From positions 1 to 64,000 of the forward strand of contig JAFXRG010000034.1 in NCBI GenBank assembly GCA_017526525.1: a stretch of 64,000 nucleotides of DNA, in the 5' to 3' direction. Position 1 is the first letter of the stretch. Every line of letters begins with the position of its first letter. The position numbers were made by a program, and so were the translations under genes. This document shows positions 41,834 to 50,945 of this stretch, piece after piece. Under the pieces are notes generated by a model, which was not told where the DNA came from, made no database searches, and saw only the letters and a list, made by a program, of their open reading frames with translations. The DNA comes from Clostridia bacterium (lineage in GTDB: Bacteria > Bacillota > Clostridia > Christensenellales > Aristaeellaceae).

Positions 41834-43105
41834 TTATGCAAGGGCCTGCGCCAGATCGGCGATCAGGTCTTCTTTATTTTCCAGGCCTACGCTGAGGCGC
41901 ACCAGGTCCGGGGAGACACCGGCCGCCAGCAACTCTTCATCATTCATCTGGCGGTGGGTGGCGCTGGCGGGATGCAGGCAGCAGGTGCGGGCATCCGCCA
42001 CGTGGGTTTCGATGGCGGCGATTTTCAGCTTTTTCATAAAGGCCTCCGCAGCCTTGCGGCCGCCCTTGACGCCGAAGGAAACCACGCCGCAGGAGCCGTT
42101 GGGCAGGTATTTCCGGGCACGCTCGTAGTATTTGTCCCCGGGAAGGCCGCAGTAGCTGACCCAGGAGACTTTTTCATGGCTGGAAAGGAATTCCGCCACG
42201 GCCTGGGCGTTTTCGCAGTGGCGCTGCATCCGCACATGGAGGCTTTCCAGGCCCAGGTTCAGCAGGAAAGCACTCTGGGGGCTCTGAACGGAACCGAAAT
42301 CCCGCATGAGCTGGCTGGTGGCCTTGGTGATGAAGGCGCCGGCCAGGCCGAATTTTTCAGCATAGACGATACCGTGGTAGCTTTCATCCGGCGTGGTGAG
42401 GCCGGGGAATTTTTCCGGGTCCGCCAGCCAGTTGAACCGGCCGCTGTCCACGATGCAGCCGCCCACGGCACTGCCGTGGCCGTCCATATATTTGGTGGTG
42501 GAATGGGTTACGATATCGGCGCCCCATTCGAAAGGCCGGCAGTTGACCGGGGTGGCGAAAGTGTTGTCCACAATCAGCGGCACGCCGTGACGGTGGGCTG
42601 CGGCGGCAAAGAGCTCAATATCCAATACGCAGAGGGCGGGGTTGGCGATGGTTTCGCCGAAAACAGCCTTGGTGTTGGGACGGAAAGCCCGGTCCAGCTC
42701 CTCCGCGGTGCAGTCCGGGGAAACGAAAGTGAAGTCGATGCCCATTTTTTTCATGGTAACGGCGAACAGATTGTAGGTGCCGCCGTAGATGGCGGAGCAG
42801 GCCACCACATGATCCCCGGCGTTAGCAATATTGAACACCGCATAGAAATTGGCTGCCTGGCCGGAACCGGTCAGCATGGCGGCGGTGCCGCCCTCCAGGG
42901 CGCAGATTTTTGCCGCCACCCTGTCGCAGGTGGGATTCTGCAGCCGGGAATAGAAATAGCCTGAGGCTTCCAGGTCAAACAGCTTTCCCATATCCTCGCT
43001 GGTATCGTATTTGAAGGTGGTGGACTGAATGATCGGAATCTGGCGGGGTTCGCCGTTTCCGGGCGTGTAGCCTCCCTGGACGCACATGGTTTCAATGGCT
43101 GCCAT
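41834..43105 (-). CDS. metY: O-acetylhomoserine aminocarboxypropyltransferase/cysteine synthase (homocysteine synthase)
   Basis: 423 residues from ATG 43105, which follows GGAGAG. It is a Cys/Met metabolism PLP enzyme: PIIQSTTFKY and YSRLQNPTCDRVAAK at the start, LTGSGQAAN, and the PLP lysine in HSTTKYMDGHG (~204). THRQMNDEELLAAGVSPDLVRLSVGLE ends the protein. It makes homocysteine from O-acetylhomoserine and sulfide. The length is that of the MetY group; cystathionine-synthesising enzymes are nearer 390. No SAM riboswitch is seen; the gene starts 24 bp after the LRR gene stop and may be co-transcribed with it. Confidence 0.94.
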   Translation of the reverse strand: MAAIETMCVQGGYTPGNGEPRQIPIIQSTTFKYDTSEDMGKLFDLEASGYFYSRLQNPTCDRVAAKICALEGGTAAMLTGSGQAANFYAVFNIANAGDHVVACSAIYGGTYNLFAVTMKKMGIDFTFVSPDCTAEELDRAFRPNTKAVFGETIANPALCVLDIELFAAAAHRHGVPLIVDNTFATPVNCRPFEWGADIVTHSTTKYMDGHGSAVGGCIVDSGRFNWLADPEKFPGLTTPDESYHGIVYAEKFGLAGAFITKATSQLMRDFGSVQSPQSAFLLNLGLESLHVRMQRHCENAQAVAEFLSSHEKVSWVSYCGLPGDKYYERARKYLPNGSCGVVSFGVKGGRKAAEAFMKKLKIAAIETHVADARTCCLHPASATHRQMNDEELLAAGVSPDLVRLSVGLENKEDLIADLAQALA

Positions 43106-43129
43106 AATCAACGCTCTCCTTGAAAAATG

Positions 43130-44104
43130 TTATTTATTTCCGGCGGCATCCGTGCCGCTCATCTCGATTTCCTCTATTTCCGCTTCACCCGGAAAGGCTT
43201 CGGTTTCCGGGATTTCCTGCCCGGGGAGGGGCGGGGATTCGGCGAAGGGAATGTATTTTCCAGTATGGAAAATCTCGTAAATGATATCGTAGTGCGGATC
43301 CTTCCGCCAGCCCTTTTCCGTGGGTTCTCCGTCAAAAACGATGGTGGTGTCCGGCAGGGCTTCCTGCAGTTCCTGCTTTTCTGCGGCGGTCATTCGGGGG
43401 GTGCACATTTTCGAAATCCAGAGCCGGCGCAGCTGCTTCATTTCCTTCAGGGGCCGCCAGTCCTTGACCTTGTTGTTGCACAGGTTCAGGTCCATCAGGT
43501 TCGGCAGATCTTTCAGCGGGGAGATATCCGTGATGCCGCAGGTGAACAGTTCCAGGTATTCCAGATCCTTCAGCCCGCTGAGGACTTCAATGTTTTTCAT
43601 GTTTCCGTTGTCCGCCAGGATCAGCACCCGGAGGCGGGGCATATTGGCCAGGAAGGAAATATCCGACAGGAAATTATGGCCCAGATCCAGGGCCAGCAGC
43701 TCCGTGCAGTAATTGAGCAGCACGAATTCCTTGCTGTAGTGGTAGGGGTGATGGCCGTGGAGGGTGGAGAAGGCTTCCGCGTCGGTGCGGACGATATGGT
43801 CGTTTTTATATTTCATGAGCTGCAGCGTCCAGCCGAAGGTAACCTCCGGAAAGGCGAGGCGCAGCTCTTCCACCTGGTCCGCTTTGATCTGGGTGGCAAA
43901 CATATCCACTTTTTTCAGGTTCGGAAACTGGCCGAGAAAGCGGATAAAATCTTTGAAATTCTCTACCTTCTGATCGCCCAGGTCGATAGAGGCGGCTTCC
44001 GGATCAAACTCCATGCCGCCGAAGGAAACGGAGTCCGCCAGGGCGGAAAACGGCACAAAAAGGAGACAGAGAACGCACAGAAGGAGGGCCCAGAATCTTT
44101 TCAT
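43130..44104 (-). CDS. Secreted leucine-rich-repeat protein (internalin-like LRR)
   Basis: 324 residues from the ATG at 44104, preceded by AAAGGACA. A much longer frame runs upstream but is antisense to an ABC transporter. A signal peptide ends at FSALADSV. The centre has short LRRs of the LRR_4 kind: LLALDLGHNFLSDISFLANM, LRVLILADNGNMKNIEVLSG, LEYLELFTCGITDISPLKDL and MDLNLCNNKVKDWRPL. A low-complexity acidic/proline tail (FPGEAEIEEIEMSGTD) closes it. It differs from the BspA-type repeats nearby. It has its own promoter and lies ahead of metY. Confidence 0.85.
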   Translation of the reverse strand: MKRFWALLLCVLCLLFVPFSALADSVSFGGMEFDPEAASIDLGDQKVENFKDFIRFLGQFPNLKKVDMFATQIKADQVEELRLAFPEVTFGWTLQLMKYKNDHIVRTDAEAFSTLHGHHPYHYSKEFVLLNYCTELLALDLGHNFLSDISFLANMPRLRVLILADNGNMKNIEVLSGLKDLEYLELFTCGITDISPLKDLPNLMDLNLCNNKVKDWRPLKEMKQLRRLWISKMCTPRMTAAEKQELQEALPDTTIVFDGEPTEKGWRKDPHYDIIYEIFHTGKYIPFAESPPLPGQEIPETEAFPGEAEIEEIEMSGTDAAGNK

Positions 44105-44138
44105 ACACCGGTGTCCTTTCAGTAAGTGTACTCCGGTT

Positions 44139-44167
44139 ATTGTATCATGCGGGAGAAAAAGGAACAA
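44139..44167 (-). promoter_or_regulatory. Promoter of the LRR-metY unit
   Basis: On the minus strand: TTGTTC (44162-44167), a 17-bp spacer and TACAAT (44139-44144). Confidence 0.7.
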
Positions 44168-44210
44168 GGGAAACAGCGGAAAATCCATGAAAAACACAGT
44201 GAAACGGTCG

Positions 44211-44239
44211 TTGAACTTCCCCTGGGCTTGTGATAAAAT
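44211..44239 (+). promoter_or_regulatory. Promoter of the first ABC exporter operon
   Basis: TTGAAC at 44211-44216, a 17-bp spacer and TAAAAT at 44234-44239, with TG just upstream of the -10. Confidence 0.7.
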
Positions 44240-44290
44240 CAATCTGTTGCGCTGTTGACTCGAGACAATGAAAGTGAGGACCGGAACGGT

Positions 44291-46054
44291 ATGATCAAAA
44301 AACTGATGTCCAGGGTCCGGGAGTATAAAAAACAGGCCATTGCCACCCCGCTGTTCATGATCGGGGAAGTGGCGATGGAAGCCCTGATTCCGATGATCAT
44401 GGCCATGCTGATTGACCGGGGAATCGGGACGGACGAACGGCCCGGCAGCATTGAACAGATTTTTCTTTACGGCGGAATCCTGCTGGCCGCGGCCATGGCC
44501 TCCCTGTTCTCCGGGGTCATGAGCGGCCGGATGGCGGCGGTTTCCTCTGCCGGATTTGCCCGGAACCTGCGGCATGACATGTACTACCGGATTCAGGACT
44601 ATTCCTTTTCCAACATTGACAAATTCAGCACGTCCTCCATTATTACGCGGCTGACCACGGACGTGACCAATGTCCAGAACAGCTTTCAGATGATCCTGCG
44701 CATGGCGGTGAGGGCCCCGCTGATGCTGCTGTTTTCCCTGATTATGGCGATGACCATCAATGCGCGGATTTCCATGGTGTTCCTGTTTGCCCTGCCGGTG
44801 CTGGCCGTGGGGATCTACCTGATCATGAGCCGGACCCATCCGATTTTCCGCCGGGTGTTCCAGACCTACGACAAGCTCAACAATGTGGTGCAGGAAAACG
44901 TACGGGGCATCCGGGTGGTCAAGAGCTTTGTGCGGGAAGACTATGAAACCCGCAAGTTCACGGACATTTCCGGCAGCATTTACCGGGACTTTGTCAAGGC
45001 GGAACGGAACATCGCGTTCATGTCCCCGCTGATGATGACCTGCATCTATACCTGCACGCTGGTGATTTCCTGGCTGGGGGCCAAGGCAGTGATCGCTTCC
45101 GGCAACAATCCGGCGGCGGGACTGACCACCGGGCAGCTGATGAGCCTGATTACCTACGTGATCCAGATTCTTTCCAGCCTGATGATGCTTTCCTTCACGT
45201 TCCTGATGATTACCATGAGCCGGGCTTCCGCCCAGCGTATCGTGGAGCTGCTGGACGAGGAACCGGATATTACGACGCCCGCGGACGCCGTGCGGGAGGT
45301 CCGGGACGGCTCCATCGACTTTGACCATGTGAGTTTCAGCTATGCGAAGGACAGCGAACGGGAAACGCTGAGCAACATTGACCTGCATATTCCTTCCGGC
45401 GCCGTGGTGGGCATCCTGGGCGGAACCGGCAGCGGCAAGAGCTCCCTGGTTCAGCTGATTCCCCGGCTGTACGATGCCACCTCCGGCACGGTCCGGATCG
45501 GTGGAACGGACGCGAAAAAATATGACCTGACCGCCCTGCGGAACGGGGTGGCCATGGTGCTGCAGAAAAACGAACTGTTCAGCGGAACGATCCGGGACAA
45601 CCTGCGCTGGGGCAACGAGGACGCCACGGACGAGGAGATTGAGGAGGCCTGCCGGCTGGCCCAGGCGGACGTGTTTATCCGGGATTTCCCGGACAAATAT
45701 GATACCTGGATTGAACAGGGCGGAACAAACGTTTCCGGCGGACAGAAGCAGCGGCTCTGTATTGCCCGGGCCTTGCTGAAAAAACCGAAGATCCTGATTC
45801 TGGACGACAGCACCAGCGCGGTGGATACCCGGACGGACGCCCAGATCCGCGCGGGTTTCCGCAGCTTTATTCCCGAAACCACCAAGCTGATTATTGCACA
45901 GCGGGTGGCTTCCGTGAAGGATGCGGATCTTATTGTGGTGATGGATAATGGAAAAATCGCGGATGCCGGCACCCACGGGGAACTGATGCAGCGCTGCGCA
46001 ATCTACCGCGAAGTGCATGATTCCCAGACGAAGGGAGGCGGGGAGAATGAGTGA
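44291..46054 (+). CDS. ABC exporter half-transporter, subunit 1 of a heterodimer
   Basis: 587 residues from ATG 44291 (GTGAGGA upstream); the frame is open from 44255. Six membrane helices (residues ~15-310) precede a nucleotide-binding domain with Walker A GGTGSGKSS (~378), signature VSGGQKQR, and Walker B LILDDSTSAVD. The residue after the Walker B aspartate is Asp instead of the catalytic Glu, which marks a degenerate site. That is typical of one partner in BmrCD/TM287-288-like pairs. It exports drugs, lipids or peptides; the substrate cannot be told. It overlaps the second subunit gene by eight bases. Confidence 0.93.
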   Translation: MIKKLMSRVREYKKQAIATPLFMIGEVAMEALIPMIMAMLIDRGIGTDERPGSIEQIFLYGGILLAAAMASLFSGVMSGRMAAVSSAGFARNLRHDMYYRIQDYSFSNIDKFSTSSIITRLTTDVTNVQNSFQMILRMAVRAPLMLLFSLIMAMTINARISMVFLFALPVLAVGIYLIMSRTHPIFRRVFQTYDKLNNVVQENVRGIRVVKSFVREDYETRKFTDISGSIYRDFVKAERNIAFMSPLMMTCIYTCTLVISWLGAKAVIASGNNPAAGLTTGQLMSLITYVIQILSSLMMLSFTFLMITMSRASAQRIVELLDEEPDITTPADAVREVRDGSIDFDHVSFSYAKDSERETLSNIDLHIPSGAVVGILGGTGSGKSSLVQLIPRLYDATSGTVRIGGTDAKKYDLTALRNGVAMVLQKNELFSGTIRDNLRWGNEDATDEEIEEACRLAQADVFIRDFPDKYDTWIEQGGTNVSGGQKQRLCIARALLKKPKILILDDSTSAVDTRTDAQIRAGFRSFIPETTKLIIAQRVASVKDADLIVVMDNGKIADAGTHGELMQRCAIYREVHDSQTKGGGENE

Positions 46055-47966
46055 AAGACGAGGACCCCGGTCCTTCGGACCCCGGCAGCCCATGGACCGG
46101 AAAGCGCTGGTCCGCCTGCTGGCCTATCTGAAACCCTACCGGCTCCGGCTGGCGCTGGTGCTGGTCTGCGTCATCCTCAACGCGGTGGCAACCGCGGCGG
46201 CGGCCACCTTCCTGGGCGAAGTGATTGACAACCACATCATGCCGATGCTGGCCCAGGCTTCTCCCGACTTCAGCGGCCTGGTGGGGGCCATTCTCCGGAT
46301 GGCGGCCCTGTATGTCCTGGCGATTGCCGCAACCTTTGCCCAGGCACGGATTATGGCGGTGATCAGCCAGAGCGTGCTGCGGAAGGTGCGGGACGAGATG
46401 TTCGGGCATATGCAGACGCTTCCGGTCCGGTACTTTGATTCCCATACCCACGGCGAGGTCATGAGCTACTACACCAACGACGCGGATACCCTGCGCCAGC
46501 TGATGAGCCAGGTGCTGCCGCAGACCGTTTCCTCCGTCATTACGCTGACGGTGGTGCTGATTTCCATGCTGGGCTGCAGCGTGTGGATGACGCTGGTGAT
46601 GCTGGCAGGCACGGCGCTGATGCTGAAGGCCACGATGAAGATCGGCGGCGGCAGCGCCAAGTATTTCGGAAAACAGCAGAAATCCCTGGCTTCCCTGAAC
46701 GGCTATGTGGAAGAGATGATCAACGGGCAGAAGGTGGTCAAGGTCTTTAACCATGAGCCGGAAGCCAAGGAAGAGTTTGACCGCCGGAACGACGAACTGA
46801 CCGAAAACATGACGGAGGCCAACAAGCTGGGGAACATTCTCGGACCGGTGAACAACAACATGGGCCATCTGCTGTATGTGGTGCTGGCCATTACCGGCGG
46901 CGCCCTGGCCATCGGCAACGTGACCAACCTGAGCCTGCACGGGCTCGGGGTGCTGACCCTGGGCAACATTGCCGCTTTCCTGACCCTGAGCCGGAACTTC
47001 ATGATGCCCATCAACCAGATGGCGCAGCAGATCAGCTTCATTGCCATGGCGGTGGCCGGCGCGGGCCGGATTTTCGCCCTGATGGACGAGCAGCCGGAGG
47101 CGGACGAGGGCTACGTACGGCTGGTGAACGCAAAGGAAGAAAACGGCGAGCTGAAGGAAACGGAAGAGCATACCGGGATCTGGGCCTGGAAGCATCCCCA
47201 CAGCGCGGACGGAACCGTTACCTACACAAAGCTTGCCGGCGATGTGGTGATGGAGCATGTGGATTTTGCCTATGATCCGGAAAAACCCGTGCTGCACGAT
47301 ATTTCGCTCTTTGCCCGTCCGGGACAGAAAGTGGCTTTTGTGGGGGCCACCGGCGCGGGAAAAACCACCATTACCAACCTGATCAACCGCTTTTACGACA
47401 TTGCGGACGGCAAGATCCGCTATGACGGGATCAATATCAACAAGATCTGCAAAGCCGACCTGCGCCGTTCCCTGGGCGTGGTGCTGCAGGAGGTAAACCT
47501 GTTTACCGGCACCGTTATGGACAATATCCGCTACGGCAAGCTGGATGCGACGGACGAGGAATGCATCGCCGCCGCCAAACTGGCCAACGCGGACGACTTT
47601 ATTACCCGGCTGCCGGAGGGATACCAGACGGTGCTGAAGGGCGACGGAAGCGGACTGAGCCAGGGCCAGCGGCAGCTGATTTCCATTGCCCGGGCTGCAG
47701 TGGCGGATCCGCCGGTGATGATTCTCGACGAAGCGACCTCATCCATCGATACGCGTACGGAGGCGCTGGTGCAGAAAGGCATGGATCAGCTGATGGAAGG
47801 CCGTACGGTGTTCGTGATTGCCCACCGGCTTTCCACGGTGCAGAACAGTGACGTGATCATGGTGCTGGATCACGGACGGATTATCGAGCGCGGCAGTCAT
47901 GACCAGCTGATTGAAGAGAAAGGACAATATTACCAGCTTTACACGGGAGCGTTTGAGCTGGAGTAA
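46047..47966 (+). CDS. ABC exporter half-transporter, subunit 2 of a heterodimer
   Basis: 639 residues from ATG 46047, following GGGAGGCGGGGAGA and overlapping the previous stop. Six membrane helices lie within residues ~20-335. An extra ~60-residue stretch containing EEHTGIWAWKHPHSADG separates them from the nucleotide-binding domain. That domain has Walker A GATGAGKTT, signature LSQGQRQL and Walker B MILDEATSSID with an intact catalytic Glu. It pairs with subunit 1, giving one full and one degenerate ATP site. The combination matches heterodimeric multidrug-type exporters of Firmicutes. Confidence 0.93.
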   Translation: MSERRGPRSFGPRQPMDRKALVRLLAYLKPYRLRLALVLVCVILNAVATAAAATFLGEVIDNHIMPMLAQASPDFSGLVGAILRMAALYVLAIAATFAQARIMAVISQSVLRKVRDEMFGHMQTLPVRYFDSHTHGEVMSYYTNDADTLRQLMSQVLPQTVSSVITLTVVLISMLGCSVWMTLVMLAGTALMLKATMKIGGGSAKYFGKQQKSLASLNGYVEEMINGQKVVKVFNHEPEAKEEFDRRNDELTENMTEANKLGNILGPVNNNMGHLLYVVLAITGGALAIGNVTNLSLHGLGVLTLGNIAAFLTLSRNFMMPINQMAQQISFIAMAVAGAGRIFALMDEQPEADEGYVRLVNAKEENGELKETEEHTGIWAWKHPHSADGTVTYTKLAGDVVMEHVDFAYDPEKPVLHDISLFARPGQKVAFVGATGAGKTTITNLINRFYDIADGKIRYDGININKICKADLRRSLGVVLQEVNLFTGTVMDNIRYGKLDATDEECIAAAKLANADDFITRLPEGYQTVLKGDGSGLSQGQRQLISIARAAVADPPVMILDEATSSIDTRTEALVQKGMDQLMEGRTVFVIAHRLSTVQNSDVIMVLDHGRIIERGSHDQLIEEKGQYYQLYTGAFELE

Positions 47967-47976
47967 AAAAACAGGA

Positions 47977-48759
47977 TTATTGGGTGACGGGGAAATCCTC
48001 CAGGGGGATTTCCCCGATTTCTTCGATTTCCCCCACCACGAGGAAGCTGTCCGGATCCGGTTCCACCGACGCCAGGTATTCCTCCAGGCAGTAATTGTTG
48101 TCCCGGATGAGCCGGGCATGTTCCGGGCCTACGTAGCGGATATGCCATTCCTCGGCGGAAAAACCGGTGATCTCCTCCTTGCCTTGCTGATAGCGGACAA
48201 TGAAACCATAATCCCAGCAGTGGAGATGAAGCCATTTGCACTGTTTGGTTCCCTTGAAGGCGGAGGCACCTTTGGCCGTGATGTCAAAGGCCAGCCCCAG
48301 GTGATGTTCGCTGCAGCCGGGCTCAGCCACCGTGCGCAGGGCGGCGGACAGGGCTTTGGACCGGCTCCAGGAGGGATTGCTTTTCCGGTAGCTTTTGATT
48401 TTATTCTCAAGCAGGTTTTTCTGTTCGCTGATGCTGCGGAAGGCTGTATTGATCTGCCAGTTTTTTACGCCGTCCTTCGCGGCGGCCTCCAGCATGACCT
48501 CCAGCGCTTCCGCGGCGGTGCGGACCGCCATGATGCCTTTATTCCTGACCCGGACCAGGGAGGTGTCGAGCACGTCGGTCAGCAGCACCAGATCCGCCGG
48601 AAGAAAGGATTCATCCACCGGATAATCCTTGTTGACCAGCAGGGGGAGGCTTCCGGAAAGCACATCCGTTTCCGCGGCCTCCGCCCGGGCAGCGCAGGCG
48701 GAAAAGGCAGAGAGCACCAGTGCCAGCAGCAGGCAAAGGAGCAGGGAGTTTTTTTTCAT
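47977..48759 (-). CDS. VanY-type D-alanyl-D-alanine carboxypeptidase
   Basis: 260 residues from ATG 48759; the long frame upstream reads into the promoter region. A signal peptide (MKKNSLLLCLLLALVLSAF) ends near SACAARA and contains a possible lipobox (FSAC). The peptidase M15 motifs are present: TAFRSISEQKNL, the zinc site SEHHLGLAFDI (~146-157) and EWHIRYVGPEHA (~204). It trims the terminal D-Ala of stem peptides outside the cell. It is expressed divergently from the phospholipase-C-like gene. Confidence 0.9.
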   Translation of the reverse strand: MKKNSLLLCLLLALVLSAFSACAARAEAAETDVLSGSLPLLVNKDYPVDESFLPADLVLLTDVLDTSLVRVRNKGIMAVRTAAEALEVMLEAAAKDGVKNWQINTAFRSISEQKNLLENKIKSYRKSNPSWSRSKALSAALRTVAEPGCSEHHLGLAFDITAKGASAFKGTKQCKWLHLHCWDYGFIVRYQQGKEEITGFSAEEWHIRYVGPEHARLIRDNNYCLEEYLASVEPDPDSFLVVGEIEEIGEIPLEDFPVTQ

Positions 48760-48801
48760 GCCGGAATCACCTTCTTCAGCCGGAATTGTATCCCGGGAGG
48801 G

Positions 48802-48830
48802 ATTATAGCACAAACCGGCCCGCGGTACAA
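48802..48830 (-). promoter_or_regulatory. Promoter of the VanY-type gene
   Basis: On the minus strand: TTGTAC (48825-48830), a 17-bp spacer and TATAAT (48802-48807). Confidence 0.75.
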
Positions 48831-48842
48831 AGTCCGCCCGGC

Positions 48843-48871
48843 TTGTTGCGGCGGGGGAAAGATGGTATACT
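48843..48871 (+). promoter_or_regulatory. Promoter of the phospholipase-C-like / VanZ-VOC pair
   Basis: TTGTTG at 48843-48848, a 17-bp spacer and TATACT at 48866-48871 with an upstream TGG. Confidence 0.68.
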
Positions 48872-48905
48872 TCTGCGGAAAGCAAAAAAGAGGGGGAAAC
48901 AGGAA

Positions 48906-49856
48906 ATGCCGGACGTTGCCGTTCACGCCGCCTTCGGGCGGGAGGTGCTTGCGTCCCTGGACAGGAAAACCGCGGAGCGGATCCGGAAAGAGCCCTATAC
49001 CTTTGCCCTGTTCGGGCCGGATCTCTGGTTTATGTATCAGCCCTGGAAACGGCGGGAAGGCCGGGGGCGGCGGATGCATACCACCCGGACCGGCGCCTTC
49101 CTGACGGCGCTGATCCGGCAGGCCAAAGGCAGCCGCTGCCCGGAGGAAATGTTTTCATACCTGGCCGGTTTCCTGTGCCATTACGCCCTGGATACGGAAA
49201 CCCACCCCTACATCATTCACATGACGGAACAGCGCACCCGGTTCCCCCGGGGGCACATGAGCTTTGAGCATACCCTGGACCGGCTGGAAATGGAGCGGGC
49301 CGGGGTCTGGGGCGAAAAGCATCCCGTAACGGACCATTACTTTCCGAAAACAAAACTGCCGGAATGCATGCGGGAGGATCTTGACGCGGTTTTCCGGGAG
49401 GTGTACGGATGGGACAACTGCTGGAAGGCCCTGAACCGCTCCGGCCCCCTGTACCGCCTGACCTACCGGTTCCTGGAAAATCCCCGGGGACTGGTGACGC
49501 GCATTGCCGGGCGGACCCGGCATCCGCTTCTGCGGTCCCTGACCTATCTTCATTCCCATTTTGAGGGAACAGACGCGGAAAACATCCGGCACGCGGAATG
49601 GACCCACAGCCACGAGGCCTCAGAGGTCTCCACCCGGGATTTCAGTGAAATGCGGGAAACAGCCCGCCGCAGGGCGGCGGAAATGATTGAAGCCGCTTAC
49701 CGGTATATTTTCCTTTCGGAGGGAACGGAGGAAGCCCTGGCAGAGCTGATCGGAAACCGTTCGTACCTCAGCGGCCTGCCGGTGGACGATCCGCGGAACA
49801 CCGCGGTATCCTTCCTGCTGCCGCCGAAAAAGGAAGAAAGGACGAAAAAAGCATGA
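48906..49856 (+). CDS. Zinc-dependent phospholipase C family protein
   Basis: 316 residues from ATG 48906; a longer frame upstream covers the promoter. Family signs are VAVHAAFGREV at the start, FGPDLWFMYQPW, a His/Asp-rich helix GFLCHYALDTETHPYI (~residues 86-101) and GHMSFEHTLDRLE. These supply the zinc-binding His and Asp residues of the PF00882 family. There is no signal peptide, unlike clostridial alpha-toxin, so it is likely a cytosolic hydrolase of unknown substrate. Its stop overlaps the VanZ-VOC start by four bases (ATGA). Confidence 0.82.
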   Translation: MPDVAVHAAFGREVLASLDRKTAERIRKEPYTFALFGPDLWFMYQPWKRREGRGRRMHTTRTGAFLTALIRQAKGSRCPEEMFSYLAGFLCHYALDTETHPYIIHMTEQRTRFPRGHMSFEHTLDRLEMERAGVWGEKHPVTDHYFPKTKLPECMREDLDAVFREVYGWDNCWKALNRSGPLYRLTYRFLENPRGLVTRIAGRTRHPLLRSLTYLHSHFEGTDAENIRHAEWTHSHEASEVSTRDFSEMRETARRRAAEMIEAAYRYIFLSEGTEEALAELIGNRSYLSGLPVDDPRNTAVSFLLPPKKEERTKKA

Positions 49857-50929
49857 CGCTGGACGCCAACAGCCTGAGCACAAACCTGATGGTTACGGCC
49901 GTGGTGGCGCTGCTGGTGGCGGTGCTTCCCTGGGCGGACCGGAGCCTTTGCCGCCGCCTGGGAGTGAACCTGCACGGGGTGAGCACCAATCCCCGGGCGG
50001 ACCGGATCCTGAAGATCCGGCAGGGGATCCTGGTGACCGGCCTGGCAGCCTATGTTTTTATCTATATCTGGGTGGCGTTCCTTTCCCGGAAGCCGATGAA
50101 CGCTTACTCGGTGCACGTGGCGCCTCTGGAGGACCTGAAAAACGCCTTCCGGACGGACCACGGCTTTACGGACGTGTTTGCCCGCCTGTTCCAGGAAGGC
50201 TTTGCCGCCTTCCAGAACGTACGGCTGGTGCGGCCGCAGGATATTACCCAGTTCTATTCGAACATTATGTTCTTCGTTCCCCTGGGATACCTGCTGCCCT
50301 ATACGTTCCGGTGGTTCCGGGAACGCGTCTGGACCCGGCCGGTGGGGGTATGCTTCCTGATTTCCTTTGTGACGGAGAACATGCAGCTGATCAGTCGCCG
50401 GGGCATGTACGACCTGGACGACATGATTTCCAATTCCCTGGGCGGGCTGATCGGACAGACGCTGTACATTCTGCTGGCATATATCCTGACGCATCCGGAC
50501 TGGCGGAAGGAGCTGCACAACGGCCGGGCCTGGCGGAAAAAAGCCCGGAAGCTGGCCCTGTATCCGCGGCGGCGGATGTTTGAAGCCAACACCACGGTGC
50601 TGTGGGCCTCCGACCGGCAGACCGCCTGGGATTTTTATGTACAGAAACTGGGATACCGGCCGGTTTCCTGCAGCGGAAAGCCGGAGGAAAGCCGGCTGCT
50701 GCTGCAGCTGGGGCAGAGCCGGCTGGAGATCCGCTGCGGCAGCCGGGAAGCACTGCTGACGCAGCAATGCCTGCAGCTGCACGCGGCCAGGCTTCCGGCG
50801 CTGCGGGAAAACCTGCTGCGGCAGGGCATTGATCCGGGGGAATACCAGGAAAACCCGCATACCGGGCAGCGGGAGCTGCGGTTTGCGGGTCCGGATGAGG
50901 TTCAGATAATCCTGACGGAAGCGGAATAA
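49853..50929 (+). CDS. VanZ-like membrane domain fused to a glyoxalase/VOC-type domain
   Basis: 358 residues. Residues ~10-220 hold about five membrane helices with the VanZ pattern: SNIMFFVPLGYLLPY (~139-153), FVTENMQLISRRGMYDLDDMISNSLGGLIG (shown in part; ~174-203). From ~245 to the end the protein is soluble and looks like a VOC/glyoxalase half: ANTTVLWASDRQTAWDFYV, KLGYRPVSC, and RELRFAGPDEVQIILTE. VanZ proteins are linked to low-level glycopeptide resistance and VOC domains to small-molecule binding; the fusion's function is unknown. A terminator overlaps its last codons. Confidence 0.78.
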   Translation: MTLDANSLSTNLMVTAVVALLVAVLPWADRSLCRRLGVNLHGVSTNPRADRILKIRQGILVTGLAAYVFIYIWVAFLSRKPMNAYSVHVAPLEDLKNAFRTDHGFTDVFARLFQEGFAAFQNVRLVRPQDITQFYSNIMFFVPLGYLLPYTFRWFRERVWTRPVGVCFLISFVTENMQLISRRGMYDLDDMISNSLGGLIGQTLYILLAYILTHPDWRKELHNGRAWRKKARKLALYPRRRMFEANTTVLWASDRQTAWDFYVQKLGYRPVSCSGKPEESRLLLQLGQSRLEIRCGSREALLTQQCLQLHAARLPALRENLLRQGIDPGEYQENPHTGQRELRFAGPDEVQIILTEAE

Positions 50930-50945
50930 ACCGTTTCCGTTTTTT
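50915..50945 (+). terminator. Terminator of the VanZ-VOC gene
   Basis: ACGGAAGCGG (50915-50924) pairs with CCGTTTCCGT (50931-50940; one G-T pair), followed by T residues. The stem includes the stop codon region and ends at the convergent yitT-type gene. Confidence 0.75.

Noticed and set aside
42800..43130. SAM riboswitch upstream of metY
   Set aside because: The space between the LRR gene and metY is 24 bp, too short for such a leader.
43130..46093. A 987-codon minus-strand frame extending upstream from the LRR gene
   Set aside because: Its upstream two thirds are antisense to the first ABC exporter subunit, with His/Gln/Gly-rich composition; the real gene begins at the signal peptide ATG at 44104.
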